The notes under the pieces are model-generated. The model saw only the letters and a list, made by a program, of their open reading frames with translations. It did no database searches and was not told where the DNA came from. Positions 23,660 to 35,215 of a stretch of DNA of 64,000 nucleotides are shown one piece after another. The translations under genes were made by a program, and so were the position numbers. How positions within the stretch are numbered: position 1 is the first letter of the stretch; the number at the start of each line of letters is the position of its first letter. The stretch is from Nephrocerus scutellatus (taxonomy: Eukaryota > Arthropoda > Insecta > Diptera > Pipunculidae). The stretch lies in assembly GCA_947095585.1 (NCBI GenBank), contig OX352762.1:113366930-113430929 (forward strand). Reading direction: 5' to 3'.

Positions 23660-23775
23660 AGGAAACAATTTCAGCGTGTTGGTGGATTGACTTGCAATGT
23701 CAGAAATTTTTGTAGATTATTTAAAAGCTGAGTATGGTTATTTATGTCAGGGAATATCTCAAAACATCTTCCTTC
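23660..23775 (-). pseudogene. Short family B LINE endonuclease fragment
   Basis: The plus-strand words GACTTGCAATGTCAG, ATTYTTGTAG and AAGCTGAGTA match, in order, those at about 40497-40560, where the minus strand encodes the end of a Jockey-type endonuclease (NEPTRIPDIANH). It is a small decayed relic. Confidence 0.5.
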
Positions 23776-24286
23776 ACTGTGAGGATATTGGGTGACAATG
23801 CTTAAAAATTAATCGGATAGTACGCCAAACTCATTAGAAATTGTATCATTATCAATATTGGGGCTGTTGTAGATAAGGATGAAGTATAAGTTCATCTTTT
23901 GTACCACCACTTCAAGCCATATGAAATTAAGTTACAGATTAGAACATTGCCTGAATCGAGGTTGAATTTGAATATTAAGTTGAAAAATAACTTCACTACG
24001 AAACAGACATAAGTTGTTGTTCACGTTGTATAAAAAATAAGGACAGTAGTTTAATTTTAAATTTAATTCCCAAGAATTAGTATTCTCAGTTATCTGTGTT
24101 TTAGTGCTACAGTTGATGGTTTATAGACAAAAACATGAACGTAAGCAGCATTGCATTGCTGTACGGACCACGTATATTGCTGTGATCCCTCTGAATTCAC
24201 ACAGCATTACAAACAAGCGCTCACACAATATACCACTTACTATGCTTTTAAATCATTGTTTTAAAATCGGCCATTAATAATATTAT
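23776..24286. other. Non-coding AT-rich stretch
   Basis: Nothing recognised. Confidence 0.4.
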
Positions 24287-24558
24287 TTGGCGAGACAGAC
24301 CAATACGGTCCAAGGCCTAGCTTCTCGCTACTATTCGAGTGCGTGTTATATTATTGCACTCAAATGGAAGAGACCTTCAATTTAAGGCCTTATCCGAAAA
24401 GCGAATTGAGAAGCTTTCGGTGATAGTTTTTACTCTCTTACGTTTGTCAGATATTCGCAAGAGGTGGGACCATGAAAAATAGTTTTGGTGTTTCGATCCT
24501 CTAACCTCCTCTCCTGCCCAGAAGTTCAACGCACTAACCACTAGAGCCACGGCGTCCA
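24287..24558 (-). repeat. tRNA-derived SINE, family 1, nearly full length
   Basis: On the minus strand: GGACGCCGTGGCTCTAGTGGTTAGTGCG head with an A box widened by insertion, a broken B-box region (GAGGTTAGAGGATCGAAAC), ATATCTGACAAACG, GGCCTTAAATTGAAGG and GAGAAGCTAGGCC. It ends GGTCTGTCTCGCCAAATAATATT. Clear target-site duplications were not found. Confidence 0.8.
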
Positions 24559-26777
24559 CTTCCGTCTGCTATTATTTGAGGATATTTCTTTAATAGACAC
24601 TATCTATCAAAAAATTATCATACTACTGTAGCTATTGAGACTTTAATAAGTAGTTCTGTATATGCATGCACTTTTAATTAACTTTTGTACAGAAACTGAT
24701 TGTTTAGTAAACAATTCGACATTATTTAATTAAGATTTATTATTCTATGAATTCTAAGTGTTGTTTAGCTTAACTTGTTGTTGGTTTTTGTAAAAACTGC
24801 TGTTTTCATAGAAGTTGATAATAATTATATATATATTAGTGTAACCCACTCTACTTATCTCACCTAAAACCCTAAAAATAGTATTTGCTCCACTCGCTTA
24901 TTATTGTATTTTTCGGGTATATTCTAAAAAACCCAATTGTTACGGAACATATAATTAATAGATTAATATGCTCAAGCACGCCGTGCACAGACAGAAAGGC
25001 GAAAAAAAGAAATAATAAAATGGGCACGGAGCGTCCTTCAAGGATAAGTTTTTTAAGCTAATGAATTATCGCGACTAGTATGCATTTTACGTTTCATCTT
25101 ATCTATCTCTGTTTTACTCATAAATTGTGTTAAATCGTATAAATTTATGCGTTTAAGTAGATCACAGTCGGAATTAATGGGCTCACATTGTGCCTTACAA
25201 TAGATTCTCACGCCCCTCAATGACAAAGCTGAAGTCAGTTTAACAGAAGAATTTCCCACAGCCCAATTTTGCTCTGACTACGATATGTGGGGCAATTTAC
25301 GACTATTAATGCCTTGTATAGAATACGGAAAATGATATATAGGTATTACCACCACACCACACCGGATTTATTCAAATAAATTCTCCGGGTAACGTTCTCC
25401 CTTGAGGAAGAGGATCTGCTGGATATGTGAGATGTTCACTCGGTGCTCCTCGTGGAATGCGTTTTATATTCTCGATACAAGTTTTGAAATTCTTATTCTT
25501 TGTGTTGATCTCTTTGCATTTATTTATTTTTGATGTTTATTTACAACAAAATTTATATGATGTTAAACTTTTGAGACGAATGTATTTTCTAGGATTGTGC
25601 AATAAAGCCTTATTGTCGTCTGTCGAGGTCCACTTTTTTTGCGCTATCGATTGACCAATTTCCACTTAAAAGTTTTAACTTAAAAGCTATCCTCAGAAGA
25701 AAAGCAAAACTTATACGTAACATTGTTTTGTTTGCTGTGCTTTGATCTGGCCAAGGAAGCTATTCTTGTGAATTCTAACTGCACTCGGAGGTATTTAATG
25801 TAGTAAAATTGGTAATAACTTCTCACTCATAATGTACTTCTTTTTTATACAATCAGCAATAATATTTCATGCATCTTTCATTGGGCTTTTTTTTATATGC
25901 TACAAACATCAACATAATCTTTCGTTCCAATGTCGTTTTTTTCTTTTTTCTTTTTTCTTTCTCTACCAACGAGAGATTTGAAAATAAATAAGTATAGATG
26001 CATAGACAAAAAATATAGCCTTTTGGCAATCTAGTCAAAATTGCTGTACAGAACGACAAAGAGGAGGAACTCAGTAGAAATTGCGGCTCTGTGTTGTAAT
26101 ATTTTTCCAACAATAACAACAAAACTAAGCAGATTATAGCCTCAAGAAAGTGATCCATTAAACCAAAGGATTTATACGCACACACCATTACGTCTGGATA
26201 TTATTATTGCCTTGCAGGATATCAACGCCGTCAGTCTTTGACCATCGATCGGCCGGGTCAGAGTGACCACAAGAGAGCCGCAATACATAATCAAAAGAAT
26301 AAAACTAAATATTTTACTGCCAATTCAATGCGTAAATGAATGTGTGTTAGTGTGTACTTTCACTTGTATATTTATCAAGAAATATTTTTTTTTGTATAGA
26401 AATATCTGCAAAATACAGTTCTAGTAAGAGTAGAGAAGTTACTGTATCTATATACTCTTTGTGTTTTTCTCGTATTCATAAAAGACGTATACAGACCGGA
26501 GAATGGCCCAAAGGCAGCAATATCAAGAGTTTGGTGTCCATTGTGCAAAACCACTACTTGCTGTGCGAAGCTAGTAAAACCATAAACCATGAAATTTGTG
26601 GTAATCGGTTTTTGTTTGGGTATTTAAGTTTCCAGCAAAACAGGGTGACAACAGAAATTTAAAAATATGTGAGACAATGAAGATGTTACAAAGTTTGTGG
26701 ATAGCTTGGGAATCTATATTAGTTTAAGATATTAATAAACAGAACCCATGGTATAGTAATCTCAGATTTTCTATCAG
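24559..26777. other. Non-coding stretch, no supported gene
   Basis: AT-rich DNA with a pyrimidine tract (TTTTTTTC units) at about 25934-25967 and an AT dinucleotide run near 24827. No domain or RNA gene was seen. Frames at 25427-25654 and 25853-26188 are hydrophobic by composition only. Confidence 0.4.
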
Positions 26778-27006
26778 AGCACACCATGTCTCATGTTTAG
26801 TGATTTGGACTGCCTTGCCGAAAGTTCGAAGATCTAATCACAGAAAACACCAAAAAGCTTTTTCACGGTTACATCCGTCGCGAATGTCTGCCAAAGTCCG
26901 AGATTAATAACTGTCATGAGAAAACTTCGAAATTTGTTTCTTGGATATGTCTTTAAAGTGTAGGTCACTTTCATTTGGGTGCAAAAATATACGAGGCAAA
27001 GCGCGA
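26778..27006 (+). repeat. tRNA-derived SINE, family 1, diverged
   Basis: A decayed tRNA-like head (TTTAGTGATTTGGACTGC, then AGTTCGAAGATCTAATC) is followed by CACCAAAAAGCTTTTTCACGG, CGCGAATGTCTGCCAAAG, GTAGGTCACTTTCATTTGGGTG and CAAAAATATACG. The last 50 bases of the family are missing. Confidence 0.7.
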
Positions 27007-27099
27007 ATGGTAACAAAAAAAAAAACAAAAGGTGCAAAATTTTATTAATATTTTTCCATCAGGAAGATTCTGGGTTACGCAGAAATATTGATATGTATT

Positions 27100-27235
27100 G
27101 ACAACCAGCGGAAATACCCGGCGTTTCCCGGCTGCTCTATTCAACTCACCACCCACCAACTGACCTCCCGCCCAATGACCCCCCGCCAACTGACCACAAA
27201 CACCAATTGACTAACTCAGCGACCCAGAAAACTAG
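27100..27235 (-). repeat. CCAAYTGACC-type minisatellite with GGGAAACGCCG head
   Basis: The plus strand repeats ACCAACTGACC, CCAATGACC, CCAACTGACC and CCAATTGACT every 13-18 bases. On its left is CGGCGTTTCCC. The reverse complement of this block recurs at 61640-61740 (GGGAAACGCCGAGTATTTCC), so it is part of a mobile or dispersed element. Confidence 0.55.
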
Positions 27236-27424
27236 AGAATCGACACTTATATCGGCAAAAAATGTATACCTGTTGAATTCGTGAGCTATTCGTTGTGAGT
27301 GGGAATGATCCTATGGAAAAAGCACTTTCAGTTTTTCCGGAATTTTCCAATTTTTCCAGCAATTTTTCCAATTCTTCTTTCCGTATAAACTTTACTCAGA
27401 CTATGACTATGACATTTTAAAATT

Positions 27425-27604
27425 AAAATGAGCCATATCGGTCTAGCCGTTCTTAAGTGATGCGGTTACCAACGAACAGCATTTCATTTTTAAATTTTAT
27501 ATATTAACTTCGCGTGCCCGTTGCTGGCTGGCTGGCGGACTGGCACACCAAATCTTGTGATCTATTTTAAGCCCACTTCCTAAAGCCTGATTTAATTAAA
27601 ACTT
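27425..27604 (+). repeat. Head segment preceding the 120-bp tandem array
   Basis: It holds ATATCGGTCTAGCCGTTCTTAAG, then TTCGCGTGCCCGTTGCTGGC at about 27511-27530 and CTGGCTGGCGGACTGG. The same TTCGCGTGCCCGT word precedes the decayed satellite copies at 13205-13563 (minus), so the head travels with the array. Confidence 0.55.
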
Positions 27605-28740
27605 TGCCCACATGTCTATCTCCCATGACTTTTTGTAAAAATTTTGGAGTGATCGGGCCCTGGGGTCCGGGGCACCCATGCAAATTTTGTAAAAAAGGAC
27701 CCGACTTTCTTCAAAATTTATACGCATGTGTATCTCCAATGGACAATATCTTTTTGTAAAAATTTGGTAGTGATCGTACCCCGAGGTCCGGGGGCACCTA
27801 TAAAAATTTTATAAAAAAATATCCGATTTTCTTCAAAACTTATAACATGTGTATCTCCGATGGTCAACACTTTGTTGTAAAAATTTGGTAGTGATCTTGC
27901 TCCGAGGTCTGGGGGCACCTAATAAAATTTTATAAAAAAATATCCGATTTTCTTCAAAACTTAATACATGTGTATCTCCGATGGTCAACACTTTTTGTAA
28001 AAATTTGGTAGTGATCGTGCCCCGAGGTCCGGGGCCACCTATAAAAATTTTATAAAAAAATACCCGATTTTCTTCAAAACTTAATACATGTGTATCTCCG
28101 ATGGTCAACACTTTTTGTAAAAATTTGGTAGTGATCGTGCCCCGGGTCCATGGGCACCTATAAAAATTTTATAAAAAAATATCCGATTTTCTTCAAAACT
28201 TAATACATGTGTATCTCCGATGGTCAACACTTTTTGTAAAAATTTGGTAGTGATCTTTGCCCCGAGGTCCGGGGGCACCTATAAAAATTTTATAAAAAAA
28301 TATCCGATTTTCTTCAAAACTTAATACATGTGTATCTCCGATGGTCAACACTTTTTGTAAAAATTTGGTAGTGATCGTGCCCCGAGGTCCGGGGGCACCT
28401 ACAAAAATTTTATAAAAAAATATCCGATTTTCTTCAAAACTTAATACATGTGTATCTCCGATGGTCAACACTTTTTGTAAAAATTTGGTAGTGATCGTGC
28501 CCCGAGGTCCGGGGGCACCTACAAAAATTTTATAAAAAAATATCCGATTTTCTTCAAAACTTAATACATGTGTATCTCCGATGGTCAACACTTTTTGTAA
28601 AAATTTGGAAGTGATCGGGCCATGGGGGCACCCATACAATTTTAAAAAAAACCGATTTTCTGCAAATTTAATACTCATGTGTATCTCCAATGGACAACAT
28701 CTTTTTGTAAAACTGTGGGCACCCATACAAGTTATGTAAA
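27605..28740 (+). repeat. Tandem array of about nine 120-bp monomers
   Basis: The marker CATGTGTATCTCC begins at 27725, 27846, 27967, 28087, 28206, 28327, 28447, 28567 and 28676, with a decayed first copy at 27611. Steps are mostly 119-121 bases. Each monomer carries CAACACTTTTTGTAAAAATTTGG, TAGTGATCGTGCCCCGAGGTCC, GGGGGCACCTA, then TTTTATAAAAAAATATCCG and ATTTTCTTCAAAACTTA. The central monomers 28321-28440 and 28441-28560 are identical base for base, while the outer ones are degenerate. Because 120 is a multiple of 3, the minus strand stays open for up to 183 codons (28193-28744). That frame is a by-product of periodicity, not a gene. Confidence 0.95.
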
Positions 28741-28895
28741 ACAAAGTACCCGATCGCGTGTGCCTGTGTTGGGTGGAATTGTCGCGATTTTCTAGTTTTT
28801 ATGAGGTCCTTTTCAACCCCCTTTTGGACGACACAAAGGGAACGTGTAGCGATTTGCGTGTGATGCGTTTGATGCATTGAGAAAACAAAAAACTT
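28741..28895 (+). repeat. GCGTG-rich satellite, single unit fused to the 120-bp array
   Basis: Directly after the array the sequence changes to CGATCGCGTGTGCCTGTG, TATGAGGTCCTTTTCAACC, GACGACAC and GCGTGTGATGCGTTTGATGC. The same words recur at 34740-35215, 44485-44665 and, inverted, 51360-51800. Confidence 0.7.
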
Positions 28896-29259
28896 TGAAA
28901 TAGGCACGACCTCAAACACCGATAATTTGGCGATTATTACAAAATAATACAATGCAATAATTAAAGAACTGTGTGACGTGTAGCGTGCGTCGATCTATAC
29001 ATCCAAGTTTGTACTCAAAAACATACATTTACTTGTTGTTCATAATTATCATTGTCAAGTAGGACAAGAAAAGAGCTTCAGGAAACACCGGCGTTTGTGC
29101 GGTAAATTTTTGAATTGAAACTGTCCAATACGCGTTGGATAAGAAAGATAGCTATTAATACAATCGGGCAAGAGATTCATGCCGAACTCTGTTAAATGGT
29201 TTTACTTTTTTTACTTAATGTTTTAATAGATCGGAGATATATGCAAACAAATTAGTAGA
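28896..29259. other. Non-coding AT-rich stretch
   Basis: TTTGTACTCAAAAACATACATTTACTTG at about 29008 resembles the flank of the satellite at 44705-44745. Otherwise nothing is recognised. Confidence 0.35.
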
Positions 29260-29470
29260 AACATACCACTGGTCACTATTCCTTGATTCAAGGTATTGGA
29301 TAAGCTGACGATTAATTCGGGTTTCCATGATCTTGGAAAGAATGGATGTTTCAGCTATAGTTCGATCGGGAAAGTGAACTGTTCACCTTATTTAGGTACA
29401 AGGTAGACAATGGCTGTTTTCCAAATCTTCTTCCGGAGGAGTCCGGAGAAATAGAAGAGATAATAAAACT
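29260..29470 (-). pseudogene. Jockey-like LINE reverse transcriptase finger fragment
   Basis: The minus strand reads ENSHCLPCT, then, after a frame change, AETSILSKIMETRINRQLIQ and YLESRNSDQW. This parallels the SILSKVMETLINFQLLKYLE block of family B. It is a short relic truncated on both sides. Confidence 0.65.
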
Positions 29471-31141
29471 AACAAAATAGTAGTGTCAGTATGCGTTTAC
29501 CATGTAGCCCGATAGATTTGTAAACAAAGAGATCTCGTTTTAAGCTCTAGCTACTATACGAATACGAAATTAAATCCAATCAAAAAGGACACTTTTTGGT
29601 ACATGCTGGTACTTCGAGCAATTTGGTAGCGTGGTAGCTTGCTGCGAAATGTGAAGCAAGCAGATTAGAATAGTCAATAAAGCTGAAAGTTGTAATGCCA
29701 TTGTGAATGAGCCTTGGAATTGGCGAAGATTTTAAATTTATCTCACGAATGAACAGTAATTCTTACTTTCTTTGGGGCATTAAAGGATTTTTTGTATCAG
29801 TTTCTAATTTGATTCTTTAAAGGTAGTCATTGCTATCATTTCTTACCTTTTCTGCATATGCTGTAACTAAGAGAGTTCAGTCAAAAATCCCTCCGTTCAA
29901 AAACTTCAAAACTGCGAAATTGTTAGGAAAATAATTAAGAATTTCATGGAGATAACAATAAAATTATAAAATACAATAGAAATATTTCATTTGTTTCTTG
30001 TTAATTAATAGGAATTTACTTTTCAATTTCCAGATTCTTTGCCAAAACTTCAACATAACCATCACAAAGCGTTTTCAACCGCTCCTTCCTCGGTATTCTT
30101 TCCATCTTTTATTTTATCTTTGAAATTCCTGCCGGATGTTTTCAACAATTTTCACACATTTTAAAAGTTTTACCTGCATTATTTGTCATCTGATGTGGCA
30201 TATGTGATGAGGCGACTGAATGTTCCATACTTTACCGACGAACTTGATAGGTGGTGATTCCTATGCGGATGCCCACGTCAACCACAGCACCGCATCGCAT
30301 TCACATACGAAGCTGGAAGTTTTCACCGCACTTTTCAAGAAAATCTTAACGTTCTGGGTATGTCTTTGGAAAGTTTCACCTGCATGTATGTGCGCGTATC
30401 TGTATATTATAGCGACTTACTATGAAATTAAGAAAGTTTTGCGACAATTGCTGAGATTTAATTTCTTATTATAATCGTTCAAAAGGACCGCGCACATAAT
30501 ATGGAAAAAAGTTTTTCAGGGAGAATTTACACGTTATATAGCGACGAGCTAATATTTAATAAAATATCTCACCTATATAATGGTGATATCTAGGAGTGTT
30601 ATATCAAGCTAATAATTCCTTAGGAAATTAACGTAAAACTGGAAAGTTGTAGCACTGATTACGCTTAGCAAAGTTGAAGTATGCGTACAGGTTGCTTTAT
30701 TATAACATATCTTACCTTTACAAAATTTTTATCAATAGCGGTTAGCCATCCATGTGAACTTTCTTCCACATTTGCTATTTAATAGAGATTCGACCAAAAT
30801 TGGTGATTAATTACTGGATTTACCTTCCTACCTCAATGAAACTTACACTATACAAGCTGTATTTTTAATTAGTCGTAATATGGGAATATGGGAAAGTTAA
30901 CTACGTTAATTGTTGTTGTCTAAACTTTGCTTATTACGATGCAAAATAATTATGTTAATCACAGCAATAAGCTCTGATGTTGTGTCACTAATTAAAGTTA
31001 AACTGATTCTGATACTTAGTCTAACAAGACGATTACTTAATTGTCTTTTAATCATAGTATGGATGGACTGAAAAGTTTGTGGTCCAACTAAGAAAATAGA
31101 CAATATGATTTTACATCTGAATACCACCACCTCTAAGCTAA
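29471..31141. other. Non-coding AT-rich stretch
   Basis: No supported feature. Frames at 30220-30474 and 30906-31130 show no known domain. Confidence 0.4.
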
Positions 31142-31300
31142 AAACAAGGATTCTTCAAGGCCTTCAAAAAATGCGCCGTTCACTGCAGCTTTGACCATTA
31201 TTTGTAACCAAATCGTTGTCATCCTAAATGTTTTTTTTAGGTTTGGGGATAGATGAAAGTCATACGAAGTCTGATCAGATGAATAGAGAGGATGAGGCAG
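31142..31300 (-). pseudogene. mariner-type transposase C-terminal fragment
   Basis: One open minus-strand frame reads PHPLYSSDQTSYDFHLSPNL, then KKTFRMTTIWLQIMVKAAVN, then GAFFEGLEESLF. The YSxDxxxxDxHLxPNLKK pattern is the region around the third catalytic Asp of mariner (DDD/E) transposases. The following segment matches the family's C-terminal helix words (VxxxVNxxFExLxES). The rest of the transposase and the terminal repeats are not visible, so this is a relic of about 53 codons. Confidence 0.75.
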
Positions 31301-31531
31301 TAATTCAATTATACAGTAACGGTTTTAGCCATGATTCGGCGCGAGGTGAGTAGGCCGATTATTTCCTCAACATTCCTGAATGGATTTTTCTTATTACTTA
31401 TGATGTTTGCGTCCAAAAAACAAAACTGATGACATTATCATATCCGCCGATGGTTTTACCTAAACATTCTTTAGCGCTGGTAATCTAGATCTTCTACATT
31501 TTTATGATTTCGGTAAAATCATAAACTCTTC

Positions 31532-32035
31532 TGTAGTCACAAATCCCCCCCCCCCCCCCCCCCCCCCGAACGGGCACTGTCTTCCTATGTAGCAGCCTTA
31601 CCGTACAACACTGCAGGACACGTACGTGATTGGGATAGTTTCTATCATGGGCGGCCTAGGATATTACAGGTCATATCCTAGTGACAAATGATGGGGTTTG
31701 AGGTTTCGGACGATGTGCTGCCAAGGTTGGTTTTCCCTCGCCCAGGCACTCATTCTGAAAGAGATGAGTCTCTTGATGTCAGATCTCAGCATGGTCGCTT
31801 GGTACTACGGGAGTTGACGTTACCCACAGATAAGGTTGATCTCCTTGGAGGTTAGCTGAGTCTGGGTCAACTTTTGGTTGAGGACCAGTTTCGTTCTGGG
31901 CTTGACCTACGTAGTGGCTTACGGTTTACTCTCGAAGAGAGGACCGCTAATTGGGAATAGTTCATGAGCATGCTTAATGGCGAAAGCTAGACAAGCAGGG
32001 TTCGTCCCACTCAAAGAATGATGTAGTCACAAATC
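31532..32035 (+). repeat. Unknown dispersed repeat R with poly(C) tract and 14-bp target-site duplications
   Basis: The word TGTAGTCACAAATC is present at 31532-31545 and again at 32022-32035, bracketing a 476-bp insert. The insert begins with a run of C (23 in total, 31545-31567, sharing one C with the duplication), then GAACGGGCACTGTC. It ends GGTTCGTCCCACTCAAAGAATGA. The right half is shared with 14684-14960. No coding frame is evident. The duplication length fits target-primed retroposition. The homopolymer end is unusual and could also be affected by assembly. Confidence 0.75.
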
Positions 32036-32149
32036 AGACAAAAAGGTCTTCTGAATCAGTTCGACACAGCTGAAAATAATGGCGACACAACGTCAGTCGA
32101 AATAATGTCAGTAGTACTGTTGACTCCATCTTAGATTGCAGCCGTAAAT

Positions 32150-33445
32150 AATGCATGTACAAATGTTGCGTACCAAGCGGGCAAGCGAATAATAATATAC
32201 AAAGTTCAGTCTTTAAATTCGAACAGTACAGAGATCAAGGAATGTCCCAAATGCAGAAGTCATATCAAAAGGTCCTTGGTATGATACACAAAGGACGGGA
32301 GAAGTGGTATACAGTGTTCCATAACCAACGAGATATCACAACATGAAGAATAACTCATTATTGGCCTATATGTGGCTTCATTGCAGTCAAATAAACAACT
32401 GGTCAGGTATTTCGTCTTAGGCAGGTGACAAGAAAATATCTAGCGCTCCAAAATCCACTAAACCATACGTTTATGGACCCTAAATCCAACTACGATAGCA
32501 TAAACAGAGTATACTTGTAACTCTTTGAAGCCATGGCATTCTAAATAAACTTACACGACTATGTATATAAGATGACCATTACCAATATTATAAGACAACC
32601 GGTCCTCTATAAAGCGCATTCAACATCAATAACGAACTCCGACAAGGGGTTGGACTGGCCTACATCTTTTATAACCTGGTGTTTGAGAAAGTGTTCCGAG
32701 ACTCTGATGTAATGACGAGAGATGCATATCTAGCTTACACAGCCGATATACAAATCATTGGTTGAAACCCAAGTCCTGTACAGGAATCTAATATTAAAAC
32801 CATGCGAGCGGTCAAAATTTGGGGTTGCGCATTAATGAGAGCGGTCACGTCTGCGACCAGAAGATCCAATATTGGTCCCTCAATAAAAATAGTGAAGTGC
32901 TAATTTGAAGTAGTTTCTATCTAGTAACTGTCTCGGGTTAATTGCTGCAGCAGATAACAGCATGGAACCAGAAAACCGTGCACGGTTTGCACGAAGGAGG
33001 TAAAATCAACAAAACTCTTATTTGCCTGTGTAGACTCTTCAAATCCAGGAGTTTAACCACGCAATCCATGCTGCTGGTATATAAGAAAATTGTCATACAT
33101 TACTTACATATGGACCCGAGACGTTGGTGCTTAGAAAAAGCATTCTAACCACTTAGCCGCATCAGAGAGGAAAGTTTTACGGAGAATTGTTGGTAGGTTC
33201 GGTATGCTCAGGTGGAAAGAACACTCACATGAGCGAAAAGGATGCAACTTGGAAAGTCTTTTGCTTAGGATTTATTGGACAAGACAGTGACAGTGGCCCA
33301 GCCTACGCTGAAAGGTTGTAGTAGGTAGACTAGGTCACCCAGAGTTTAGAGATACCTAACTAGGTGATATCGACTCGAAATCGAGACCGGTGTAGGGATA
33401 ATATGCGACAAAACAGGACGCGATTTTGGTTGTAGAACCAAATAT
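32150..33445 (+). pseudogene. Non-LTR retrotransposon reverse transcriptase, family F
   Basis: In order across shifting frames: KWYTVFHNQRDI (about 32310), YDSINRVYL (about 32490, palm A region), NELRQGVGLAYIFYNLVFEK (about 32640, palm B), VFRDSDV, and AYTADIQIIG (about 32740-32763), where the usual YADD box reads YTAD. Then come INKTLICLCRLFKSRSLTTQ and MLLVYKKIV (about 33000-33090). The 3' end carries a tail, ATCGACTCGAAATCGAGACCGG and GGTTGTAGAACCAAATATAATAAT, also present at 37884-37976. I know this motif set from RTE-group or related LINEs but do not fix the clade. Confidence 0.75.
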
Positions 33446-34739
33446 AATAATAGTTGACTTCTCTATGAAAAACAGTAAGGATATATCGAAATTTCCAAAT
33501 CATTTTTATTGCTAAGGAAAGCATATTGGTTGTATCCAATTTGGATAACACAAAGTAATCATTACTTAAAATGAAGACTAGCAATATGTCAGTGAATGGG
33601 TAATATGACAGAAACTGTGTACAGCTTACATATTTTTACCTTTCAAAAATGTAGTTGCATTATTTCCAACCAATTCAAAAAATAAGGCTTCTTCTCTTAG
33701 TCTATTAAACGGCATCCAATTAACTTCGAAGAATTATCAAAATTTAGACCGATATTAAGTAAAACTGAAAACATTATTGTATTTTTTTTTGTTTTAACTG
33801 AAGCTCATAAAAACATAAATTACAAAAGAATATTAAATAGCACGTAAAAGTCAATTAATTTACCGTTCAACATTATGCAAGCTGGCAAAATAAAAACCCT
33901 CTGAACATCATATCCGACCAATAATGCAGTTTACTTCCGGATTTCTATAGAAAACAACAACCAAAAACCAACAACAATAATAAGTCTTCCGAAACGCAAT
34001 TAAATTAAATTATTAATTAAATCTCAACTGGTATGGTAAAGTTAGCAGCTACCTGCAGGATGAGTTGCACGAATGCAATGTTGCAGATTTTTCATTTTAT
34101 TGGAGGAGGAAGAGGAGGTAAAAATATCCTTAATATTTCTCAACTAAATTAAAATGTATCATGCCTTGCAGAGAAGCATTACGCTGTGGTAGATACTCGT
34201 TTAATTTTGTACGGGGCGAGCTGTGCTTCTTTCTACGAGCAAACGATTTCCCTTACTAAGTTGCTGCAAATTGCCAGATGGGTGATTCTTAAGCGCCTTT
34301 TTCTACTTCAGGAGACTGCGGAACGGTGTGAGAGAAAAAGAATCGAAAGAACAAAAATAAAAAAAGAAAATAAAATACGTGAATGGTAGAAAGTAATTAA
34401 AAACAATTAAATAAAATTTTTCAGCCATTGTTCATGGGAGTTACACAGGCGCGGGAAAAGAACTCGTGAATTTCTGTGGGAAAAAAGGCAAAAGAAGTAC
34501 AGATTTACCACAAAATTTGATACACGCCAAAGTAAGAAGTCTTTATATGAGCGACGGTGTCTCTGAACATAATTTTTGCAAAAACTATCTGAAATTGTAA
34601 AACTAATATCTTCTCTTAATCAAATTTTTTTTTCAAAACTCGTTGGTAGCGTTCTTTGAATTCTGAAAGCAAGCTGTTTGCAAAAATAATCCTACCTTAT
34701 TTGTTTCCAAGTTTTTTAAGAACTATTTAACTTGACTTG
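33446..34739. other. Non-coding AT-rich stretch
   Basis: No gene supported. The frame at 34186-34389 has no recognisable domain. Confidence 0.4.
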
Positions 34740-35215
34740 ACCCCTTTTTGTCTGTATTTTCGGCTATTTTGAGGTCCTTTCTAACTACTTTCCATACGAC
34801 CTAGAGAGCTTAAATTTTCTGAGTGTCTAAGTCCAAAATAGCGCATTTTTATATTCCGCGTATGACGCGTGTGGCGCGTGTGATGGTTTGGAATTTTTTT
34901 TTTTACTTCTTTGAGGTCCGTTCAACCACCTTCAACACGACTTAGAGAGCTAAAATTTTGTGAGTGTCTAAGTCCCATAAAGCGATTCTTATATTCCGCT
35001 TACAACGTGTGTCGCATTTTGCATTTGGTGCGTTTAAAGTCCTTGTAAGCATCTTTCGCACAACATAGAGGGTTAAAATGTTGTGAGCAGCTCGATGTCG
35101 TGTGCCAATTTTGATATCCCGCATTGACGCGTGTCTCGATTCGCGTGTGGCGCGTGTGATGCGTGGAAAGAAGAAAATAGTTTGGAATTAAAATGACGGA
35201 ATTAACTTTTTTCAA
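34740..35215 (+). repeat. GCGTG-rich satellite, three degenerate units
   Basis: Three units of about 125-145 bp each hold GAGGTCC or AAAGTCC, TTCAACCACCTT-like, ACGACYTAGAGAGC, ATTTTGTGAGTGTCTAAGTCC and a TTATATTCCGC end. They run into GACGCGTGTGGCGCGTGTGATG. GAGGTCC markers lie at 34771 and 34913, and a decayed one at about 35037. Related units are at 28741, 44485 and 51360. Confidence 0.8.

Noticed and set aside
27718..28744. Several open minus-strand frames with a repeated peptide, looking like a repeat-protein gene
   Set aside because: They follow exactly from a 120-bp tandem satellite. The frame is lost wherever a monomer is 119 or 121 bp, and there is no start, splice or codon-use support.
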